From DASVAL01 sp035649575 (lineage in GTDB: Bacteria > Planctomycetota > UBA1135 > UBA2386), in contig DASRJH010000012.1 in NCBI GenBank assembly GCA_035649575.1, forward strand, positions 1-51,760: 51,760 nt of DNA, given 5' to 3'. Made by a program: the position numbers and the translations under genes. Under the pieces are notes generated by a model. That model made no database searches. It had not been told where the DNA came from and saw only the letters and a program-made list of their open reading frames with translations. Shown piece by piece: positions 1 to 6,642 of this stretch. Numbering within the stretch: position 1 is the stretch's first letter; each line of letters starts with the position of its first letter.

Positions 1-294
1 CAGCACGATGGCACCCTGTGGCAGCGCGAACACGAGCTGCACCACCTCGGCCCCGATGTAGTTCGCCGAACACAACAGGGGGTCTGGGATGTAGAAGCTG
101 TTTGCCCCGGCTCGCAGCGCCGGTTGGGGCACCGGGCCATATGCGAGTTGTGCCAGGGAGAACCCACGAACGGGCAGCAGGAACTGCGCGGCGGTCAGGG
201 GCTCGAGGACAGAAGCGAGATGCGGCTCAGGGACCGGGCTGGACTGTGCAACGAGAGCCGTTCCGGTGAGACAGAGTGGGAGAAGGCCGCGCAT
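1..294 (-). CDS. Secreted protein, N-terminal part only (C-terminus beyond window)
   Basis: The minus strand is open from an ATG at 292-294 to the window edge, giving 98 codons. The product starts MRGLLPLCLTGTALVAQSS, a short signal peptide with a likely cleavage after VAQ, so the protein is probably exported. The rest, with phrases such as FSLAQLAYGPVPQP and NSFYIPDPLLCSANYIGAE, reads like the beta-rich secreted proteins found elsewhere in the window, but I recognise no named domain. Function is unknown. The gap upstream is about 500 bp and shows no gene, so it is probably transcribed on its own. Confidence 0.6.
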   Translation of the reverse strand, partial: MRGLLPLCLTGTALVAQSSPVPEPHLASVLEPLTAAQFLLPVRGFSLAQLAYGPVPQPALRAGANSFYIPDPLLCSANYIGAEVVQLVFALPQGAIVL

Positions 295-785
295 AAAACT
301 ACTCCAGTGACGAAAGAAACGAAGGTGTCCAGTCGCGAAGGCAGGCCCCAACTACCAATTGGCAACGATTCCACCTGCTCGTGTCGCCTGCCCCCGCCCA
401 GCGCAGCTCGACGGCCTGGCCGAAGCGGGCCGGAGTCGGGTCGCGCAGGGCACCGCTGAGGGGGGCCCGCCACTTTCGAGCGATCTGCAAGCATGGGTTG
501 CCTTCCCAGGCGAGGTGAGGCCGGTTCCTCGCCATGGGGAATCGAGGTCTCGGAGCATCCGTTCGATCGAGAATCCGAGCCATCGAGCAGAGCCTTCAGT
601 TTCTGCTCCAGTCTCTACCCGAGGAGGCGTGTAACTGGTGATGACCGGACTCGGCGCCACCCCCGTCGCGGCTCTGCCTGATCGTTGAAACACCCCGACA
701 CCGGCACGCTGTTCACGCCCGGCGGCAGACCGACTCGCCCGTCAGTTCGCGATGACTCCGAACCCGCTCGTCGCGGTGAGAACCG
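295..785. other. Intergenic stretch without a recognised gene
   Basis: About 490 bp between the start of the partial secreted protein and the end of the DoxX gene. Open frames exist on both strands, but their products are rich in Arg, Pro and Ser, have no homology signature I recognise, and the third-codon-position GC bias of neighbouring genes is absent. I see no RNA gene in it. It should contain the promoter of the leftward partial gene. Confidence 0.5.
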
Positions 786-806
786 GCAGCGGTCCGTCAC
801 CGCCGC
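786..806 (-). terminator. Hairpin after the YCII-DoxX unit
   Basis: An 8-bp stem including one G-T wobble, with a 5-nt loop (786-793 pairs with 799-806), starts 6 nt beyond the DoxX stop codon on the minus strand. No T-run follows. Its position directly after the stop suggests a terminator or mRNA 3'-end stabiliser. Confidence 0.45.
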
Positions 807-811
807 GAACG

Positions 812-1216
812 TCACGATGAGCGCGTGCGCAGCGGCGCGAGCAGTGCGTCCCGCAGCGCGACGTCGCGCAACAGCACGCCGGCCCACACCAACGCGCCGA
901 CCCAGATCGGGAACAGCGTGTGCGTCATCAGCGGATCGCCTACCCGGAGATGGGTGACGATCGCGCCGCCGAGGTAGCCGGTCAGCAGGATCGCGCCGAG
1001 CGAGCGCGTGCGCGCCACCGCGTAGAGCAGCGTGCAACCGAGCTCGAGCACTGCGATCACGTAGCGCAGGCCCAGCGGGAGCCCGAGCTGCCGGAACGTT
1101 TCAGGTACGGCGTCGACCGGCAGGAACTTGATCGTGCTGCTGAACAGCATGAACGCAACCGCCAGCCACGTCGTGACGCGCGCGCCGATGCGCGCTCCTC
1201 GCGACGGGGCGTTCAT
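812..1216 (-). CDS. DoxX-like integral membrane protein
   Basis: This 134-residue protein has four predicted membrane segments (about residues 13-31, 49-68, 74-92 and 98-118). The pattern of a small four-helix protein with FLPVD after helix one and LE.GC in helix two fits the DoxX/DoxX-like family, whose members are poorly characterised membrane proteins sometimes linked to redox or stress functions. Its ATG overlaps the stop of the upstream YCII gene by 4 nt (ATGA), so the two are translationally coupled and probably act in one process. DoxX-like and YCII/DGPF proteins are common neighbours in bacterial genomes. Confidence 0.8.
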   Translation of the reverse strand: MNAPSRGARIGARVTTWLAVAFMLFSSTIKFLPVDAVPETFRQLGLPLGLRYVIAVLELGCTLLYAVARTRSLGAILLTGYLGGAIVTHLRVGDPLMTHTLFPIWVGALVWAGVLLRDVALRDALLAPLRTRSS

Positions 1217-1974
1217 CGTGCACCTCGCGACGGAGCATTGGCGTTCGGCTCCGCGACGGGGCGCACGTCGATCTCACAGGTGCCGCCGATGATGCGCGCG
1301 TAGCGGTTCGCCCACTCGCTGACCTCGTCGATCGAGCGCATCTGCATCATGCAGAAGCCGCCGACCAGCTCCTTCGATTCCGCGAACGGGCCGTCGACGA
1401 CGCGCCGCTCGTTGTCCTGGTAGTGGAGCCGCCGTGCACGCGAGGTCGGCTGCAGCGTCTCGAAGAACTGCAGCACACCGTCCTTCGTCGAGTCGGCCAT
1501 CAGCTTGCCGACCGCCGCGCGGCTCGCCGGCGACGACGCAGCGCCTGACTCGGTCGCGGCGCTCGTGTTCTGGATCACGAGGAAACGCGCCGGCAGCACG
1601 CCTTCCGGCTTCGGCGCGCCGATGTCCCACGGCTCGACGAGCGGGCCGATCTCGAGGTCGACATCGCCGCCGATCGCCGCCGCGAAGCGCTTGCCCCACT
1701 CGATCGCCGCGTCCTGGTCGCGCACCGCGATCGCGGCAAACGCCGCAGGCAGGTGCGAGCCACCGGGCACCAGGCCCCGCGTGACCGTGCCGTCGCCGTC
1801 GCGGCCGCGCAGCCGCAAGCGCTTGCTGCCGGGCTTCAGGCCTTCGCCGGTCAGGAAGAAGCCGGCCTTGCAGGCTTCGCCGATCAGCTGCTGCATTTCC
1901 TGGATCAGTTTCGGCGGGGGCGGAACGCCGGCCTCGTCGTCGGGGCCGGCCTTGTGCATCACCACGTAGCGCAT
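1213..1974 (-). CDS. Tandem YCII-related (DGPF) domain protein
   Basis: The 253-residue product holds two YCII-like domains. The first begins MRYVVMHKAGPDDEAG and spans about residues 1-115; the second begins FLVIQNTSAA at about 131 and carries the family signature VVDGPFAESKELVGGF at about 192-207 and a WANRYARIIGG stretch near 221. YCII/DGPF proteins are small dimeric alpha-beta barrels of uncertain function, often encoded with ECF41/42-type sigma factors. Here there is no sigma gene adjacent; the partner is the overlapping DoxX gene. The reading frame stays open far upstream, but the ATG at 1972-1974 is chosen because the domain starts there and a GAGACGA purine stretch precedes it. Fusion of two copies in one chain is less usual than the single-domain form. 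Confidence 0.85.
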   Translation of the reverse strand: MRYVVMHKAGPDDEAGVPPPPKLIQEMQQLIGEACKAGFFLTGEGLKPGSKRLRLRGRDGDGTVTRGLVPGGSHLPAAFAAIAVRDQDAAIEWGKRFAAAIGGDVDLEIGPLVEPWDIGAPKPEGVLPARFLVIQNTSAATESGAASSPASRAAVGKLMADSTKDGVLQFFETLQPTSRARRLHYQDNERRVVDGPFAESKELVGGFCMMQMRSIDEVSEWANRYARIIGGTCEIDVRPVAEPNANAPSRGAR

Positions 1975-2247
1975 GATTCGTCTCGGTTCGTTTCGTTCGG
2001 GCAGAAGATACGGCGCGCCCGAGCCTGCCGGCCGCTCGCGCCAACTGCTCTCCCGTCGAATGGGAGTGGCCGAGTTCGACACGAGTCGCCTTTTTTTCAG
2101 CCGCAGATTACGGATCCCCCCCACGCCACTGCTTCGACCCCGATCGACGCGGACTCGCCAGCGTCGCTCCATCCGTTCGAATCGCCACCGCGGCGAGCAC
2201 GTGGGTTGACTGCCCGCGCGACGCGAGGGAACCTTGCTCGTCGCTCC

Positions 2248-5004
2248 ATGTTCCAACGCAAACCCACGTTCGTTCTCGCTCTGCTGACCTCGATCCATGC
2301 CGCGGCCGGGTTGCTGGCGCAGGACGACAAGAAACCGAAGCCCCTGCCGGCGGGGCCCGACGCTTACACGCAGAAGCGCTACCAGGCCGACAAGGCCCGC
2401 TTCTGGCGGGACCTGCTGCTCGCGGAGTGCAAGGCCGGCGAGGCGTTGCGCCAGGAATGGCAGCCACAGGTGGAAGAGCTGATGTCGCTCTACGCCGAGA
2501 TGTTCTGTGCCCGCATCTTCGGCGACGACCGCAGCAAGCGCATCGCCGACCTGTGCGATCGACTGCAAGAGGCCGGCTGCGCGGATCCGGTCGTGCAGTT
2601 GGTGATCGCCGACGTCGCGTTCTACCGGCGCAAGACGGACATCGCGCGCGCGAGCTACGTCGAAGCACAGCGGCTCGAGGGCCGATCCTCGGCGCGTCTG
2701 CGCTGGCTGCTGCACAACGCGCTGCAGATCTTCTGGGCCGCCGAGAAGCAGGACGACGCGCGTAGCAAGGCCGCGGCCGCACGCGACGACTGCCTCGTCG
2801 AGCTGGCGGCGTCAACCGAGTTCGGGCCGGGCCACGAACGTTTCCTCCTCGACCTCGTGCTCGGCTGCTGGGGCGGCAAAGTCGGTCCTGACGACCTCGC
2901 GCTGCTCGAGCGCATGGAGAAGAAGGCAGGCAAGCCCGGTTACGCGTTGCTCGTGCTGCGCGGCACCTACCACAACACGATGGCGTGGGCAGCGCGCGGC
3001 CAGGGACCGGCGAGATCGATCTCCGAGGCCGACGGCAAGCGCTTCGGCGAGCAGCTGCAGGCCGGCTTCGAGGTCCTGCAGCAGGCGCACGAGATGTGTC
3101 CACGTCATCCGGAAGCGCCGACGCTGATGGTGAAGACCCTCGGTCCCGGCGGCGGCGAGCCCGTGGAACTGCGGCGGTGGTTCGATCGCGCGGTCGAGGC
3201 GCAGTTCGACTGGCGCGAGGCCTACCTCTCCTACATGCACTACATGCAGCCGCGCTGGGGTGGCTCGCCGCGGGCCCTGTTCGACTTCGGCAAGGAGTGC
3301 CTGGCGACGGCCCGCTTCGACACCGAGGTGCCGGGTCATCTGCGCGTCGCGATCCACTACGTCACGCTCGGAACCACCGACGCGAAGGCGGTCTGGGCCG
3401 ACGAGTCGGTGCAGCAGCTGCTCGCAGAGCTCGACCAGCGCGCAATGGCGGCGGTCGCCGGCGACAAGGGGTCGGCCGCCGCGAAGACGACCGCGAACAC
3501 GCATCGCGTCGCCGCGCTCGCGCTCGGCGGCAGGGCGAAGGAGGCGGCTGCCGTCTGCGAACAGGGCGAGCGCCGCATCGACCCGGGGGCGCTGTTGGTC
3601 TACGGCATCTCCGAGGACTGGTTGAAGAAGACGCTGCGACCGCACTTCAAGGACTACCAGCCGGCCGCGATCGCGAGGTCCGACCTGTTCGCCGGAGCGG
3701 CGACCGCGGCGTTCGCCGGTAGCGCGAAGGCGCGTCCGCTGACCGCCCACGAGCACGCGATCACCGCCGACCAGGCGGATGCCGGGTTCAAGAAGTGGCT
3801 CGGCGAGACGTTCGTCGCGGCCTACGAACGCGCCGGCAAGCACGACGCGAAGTGGGACACCGATGCCCGCGCGCTGCTGGCCGGCATCGGCGAGGCGGTG
3901 ATCGGGACCCCTTCGGACGCGAGCATTGCTTTGGCCGAGCGGTTGCTGGCGGCCGATTGCAAGGATCCCCTCACGCTGTATGCGGTCACCCGGACGCTCA
4001 AAGAGGGCGACGCCAACAGGCTCGTCAAGGCGTTGACGTCCTCGCTGCCCGGCCTCGCCCGGGACCAGCCCGCCGTGTTCTCGTGGTGGGCCGCGTCGCA
4101 CGTCTCGAACCTCGGGCGGCGCATCGGGCGAGGAGACATGGGTTCGGGCCTTCTGCCGGAGATCCGCAAGTTGATGTTGGCCGCGGCAGCGGATCCGGTG
4201 TTCGCAGGTGACAACCGGCGCCACTACGTGCGCTGCCTGTGGGGAGTCGAGGAGTACGCGAGGGCCGGCAACGACTGGGTGACCGACGACGTGGTCGCGA
4301 ACCTCGGCCGCAAGTCGGGCGTCGATCCGTGGATCGTCCACGTCGTCACCGGCCTGCACAACACGCGCAAGGCCAAGCACCAGAAGGGCTCCGAGCGCGA
4401 GCGCGCCGGCTTCCTCCGACTCGCGGCCGAGCACCTCGGCAAGGCGCACGAACTCTGTCCGAGTTGGCCGGAGGCCGCAGTAGGCATGATCGTCGTCACT
4501 TCGCTGGAGCAGGGAGAGACGTCGCCGCGCGAGTGGTTCGACCGCGCGCTCGACGCGCAGATCGACTTCGAGGCCGCGTATCGGGCCTACGTCGACTCGC
4601 TGCGCCCGCGCCATGGTGGCTCGACGGACGCGATGTATCGCTTCGCGGTCGAGTGCCTCGACTCCGGTCGTTTCGACACCGACATCCCGCTCTGGTACCC
4701 GTGGACGCTGCAACGCATCCAGGAGGAGCTCAAGGCGCCGCGAGAAGCATGGGCGGGCGTCGGCGTCGCCGAGCGCCTCGAGAAGGTCTGGAAGGGCTAC
4801 ACGACGCCGGCGCGAAAGACGCCTGCGTTCCTGGACTCCGGCCGCTGCGTGCTGGCCTGGGCGGGCGGGCGCTACGACGACGCGCTGGCGGCATGGCATG
4901 CGACCGGCAAGAAGCTCGACCAGCGCTGGATCGCGGTCGCCGGCGTCGACGAGCTCGACGTGATCCAGTTCGACCTCGAGTTCCTGGAGCGGCGGAACAA
5001 GTGA
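2248..5004 (+). CDS. Large exported helical-repeat (TPR-like) protein
   Basis: The 918-residue protein starts with a signal peptide (FVLALLTSIHAAAGLLAQ), which fixes the start at 2248, and is then largely alpha-helical with TPR-like spacing. It contains an obvious internal duplication: a module with (E)LCP..PEA, a REWFDRA.(E/D)AQ.D(F/W) stretch, (M/L)(Q/R)PR(W/H)GGS and FDT(E/D)(I/V)P occurs near residues 280-360 and again near 735-815. The PRWGGS element recalls DUF4034-type proteins, but I cannot confirm that family. No catalytic motif is visible, so a scaffold or binding role outside the cytoplasm is the best inference. It is a single gene, convergent with the next one. Confidence 0.8.
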   Translation: MFQRKPTFVLALLTSIHAAAGLLAQDDKKPKPLPAGPDAYTQKRYQADKARFWRDLLLAECKAGEALRQEWQPQVEELMSLYAEMFCARIFGDDRSKRIADLCDRLQEAGCADPVVQLVIADVAFYRRKTDIARASYVEAQRLEGRSSARLRWLLHNALQIFWAAEKQDDARSKAAAARDDCLVELAASTEFGPGHERFLLDLVLGCWGGKVGPDDLALLERMEKKAGKPGYALLVLRGTYHNTMAWAARGQGPARSISEADGKRFGEQLQAGFEVLQQAHEMCPRHPEAPTLMVKTLGPGGGEPVELRRWFDRAVEAQFDWREAYLSYMHYMQPRWGGSPRALFDFGKECLATARFDTEVPGHLRVAIHYVTLGTTDAKAVWADESVQQLLAELDQRAMAAVAGDKGSAAAKTTANTHRVAALALGGRAKEAAAVCEQGERRIDPGALLVYGISEDWLKKTLRPHFKDYQPAAIARSDLFAGAATAAFAGSAKARPLTAHEHAITADQADAGFKKWLGETFVAAYERAGKHDAKWDTDARALLAGIGEAVIGTPSDASIALAERLLAADCKDPLTLYAVTRTLKEGDANRLVKALTSSLPGLARDQPAVFSWWAASHVSNLGRRIGRGDMGSGLLPEIRKLMLAAAADPVFAGDNRRHYVRCLWGVEEYARAGNDWVTDDVVANLGRKSGVDPWIVHVVTGLHNTRKAKHQKGSERERAGFLRLAAEHLGKAHELCPSWPEAAVGMIVVTSLEQGETSPREWFDRALDAQIDFEAAYRAYVDSLRPRHGGSTDAMYRFAVECLDSGRFDTDIPLWYPWTLQRIQEELKAPREAWAGVGVAERLEKVWKGYTTPARKTPAFLDSGRCVLAWAGGRYDDALAAWHATGKKLDQRWIAVAGVDELDVIQFDLEFLERRNK

Positions 5005-5039
5005 ACCCGGCCGCGCTGCTCACCTGCAGTGTCCCGGTT

Positions 5040-6179
5040 TCAGCCGAAGATCGAGCCCAACCCTCGCGAGAAGGCCCAACCGCCGGGCAGCGCGCCACCA
5101 TCCAGCACGAGCAACTGCGCAGACATGCCGAGCCCGATCAGGAAGCTCGCGCCTGGGACGCCGGGAAGTGGAATGGACACCGGCGCTCCGCCGGCCGGCA
5201 GCGCGAGCGGCAGGACGCTCAATATGCTCCCCACGAGCAACGTGCCGCCGTACCCCGCCACGGGCGTGTTGTCCCGGTCGAACCCGATCACGAACAGAGC
5301 GCTGGTGGATTGGCCCGAGGAGTTGCCGAAGAACAGGTCGTAGTTGGAGCCAAGCAACGGCAGACTCTGCGCCGTCAGTGCCGGGGTGCTGAGCGTGCCG
5401 GGGAAACCCTGACCGAAGTTGAAAGCCTCGGCCTGGGTCGCGCAGGGCGTTGTGGACATGCACTGCAGATCCACGGAGTACCAGCCCGTGCGAGTGAAGT
5501 CCCTCGAGGCGATGAAGATCGTGTAGTAGCCCGAGCTCGGGAACGTGAAAGTCGCGGAGGTTCCGTTGCCGACGACGGTCTCGATCTGGTTGCCCGCGGC
5601 GTCGAGGACCTCCGCGTAGTGGATGTACAGGTTGTACGGGTAGCCCCACCACTCGCTGGTGAAGTGGAGAGCTGCAACGCTGTTGGCATCAGCCCAGATG
5701 GTGTACGTCTCGAAGGTGCCGGCCTGGGCAATGCTGCCCTGGTTGTTCCAATAGAAAGCGGTCTTGTCGCCACCGGACGGGTTCAACTTGTCCAACCGGA
5801 AGCCGTACCAACCGGTCCACTGGTTGTTCCTCGCGCGGACTTCGATGAGATAGGTGCCACTGCTCGTGAGCGCTTGCGTGAGGGTCCCGATCCCGTCGAT
5901 GGGACCGCCGACTGGAGCGGCGCCCAGGCGAACGTCAAGTCGATGAATGTACTGGCTGGTCGGGTAGCCGTAGTACTCGCTCCCGAACGACACCCTCAGC
6001 ACGTCGCCAGCGGCGCCGACGAAGGAGAACCTGGCCACCTGTCCCGCCGCGCTGATGGTCCCGGACCGGTAGTCGCCGTAGGCGATCGGAGTCGGGATCT
6101 GGGCGCGCAACCCGGACAGGGAGAGCGCGGCGACGATCAGCAGCCGCGAGAGGAACGACGCGTCTACGAGTCGGAACAT
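5040..6179 (-). CDS. Secreted beta protein with two PPC-like repeats and a shared C-terminal domain
   Basis: The 379-residue product begins with a signal peptide (LLIVAALSLSGLRAQ). The start at 6179 is supported by AAGGAA five nt upstream. Two similar modules follow: one with FGSEYYGYPTSQYIHRLDV and GTYLIEVRARNN.WTGWYGF, the second with TSEWWGYPYNLYIHYAEV and GYYTIFIASRDFTRTGWYSVDL. The alternation of a binding face and a GxYxIxV strand is like bacterial pre-peptidase C-terminal (PPC) domains. The last 125 residues (from FGQGFPGT to the end) form a separate beta domain of the kind that recurs at the ends of other secreted proteins here. No enzyme motif is seen; substrate binding or a surface role is inferred. 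Confidence 0.8.
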   Translation of the reverse strand: MFRLVDASFLSRLLIVAALSLSGLRAQIPTPIAYGDYRSGTISAAGQVARFSFVGAAGDVLRVSFGSEYYGYPTSQYIHRLDVRLGAAPVGGPIDGIGTLTQALTSSGTYLIEVRARNNQWTGWYGFRLDKLNPSGGDKTAFYWNNQGSIAQAGTFETYTIWADANSVAALHFTSEWWGYPYNLYIHYAEVLDAAGNQIETVVGNGTSATFTFPSSGYYTIFIASRDFTRTGWYSVDLQCMSTTPCATQAEAFNFGQGFPGTLSTPALTAQSLPLLGSNYDLFFGNSSGQSTSALFVIGFDRDNTPVAGYGGTLLVGSILSVLPLALPAGGAPVSIPLPGVPGASFLIGLGMSAQLLVLDGGALPGGWAFSRGLGSIFG

Positions 6180-6642
6180 GGTTTCCTTGAGCGTGCAGGG
6201 TTCGCGTCGATCCCACCCTGGGGCGTACCGGGATCGACGGCATGCGCAAGGCGCGCGAGCCGGCTCCTGGCGCAGAGGATCCTTCGATTCTCGGTGCGGC
6301 ACGGGCGCTGAGACTGGTGGGGCCAGCTTCACTCTGCGGACAACCGCGAAGATTCCTGGATTCCCTGCGCACCGGGACTCTTCGTGCGCCTTGGCATTGG
6401 ATCGCGCCGGTCCTCAACCCTTCCCACCGTCTCCGCCAGTGATTACGCGCGCAAGGCCCAACGCGTAGGTGCGGCCTGCTTCGACCTCGCACGGCGGCTC
6501 GGATGCAGGGCACCGGCGCGGCCCATGCCGGAAGCGAACGGGGCGCCGCGGATCGCAAGCGGCGCGTGCGTACGGGATGATTCGTGAGATTCTTCCGCAC
6601 GGCGTGTCGCACAGGGCCACGCTCGCCGGAAGGCGGTGCACC
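6180..6642. other. Divergent intergenic region
   Basis: 463 bp separate the leftward secreted protein gene from the rightward sigma-factor fusion. No convincing coding frame, RNA gene or strong hairpin was seen. It must hold the promoters of both genes; a lone TACGGGAT stretch near 6568 is the only AT-richer hexamer close to the sigma gene. Confidence 0.4.

Noticed and set aside
1975..2715. Upstream extension of the YCII protein
   Set aside because: The frame is open but overlaps the divergent gene's signal peptide region, and the YCII domain begins exactly at 1974.
2812..4899. Minus-strand open frame of 695 codons opposite the helical-repeat protein
   Set aside because: Antisense to an exported protein with clear internal repeats; no signal peptide or motif in the antisense product.
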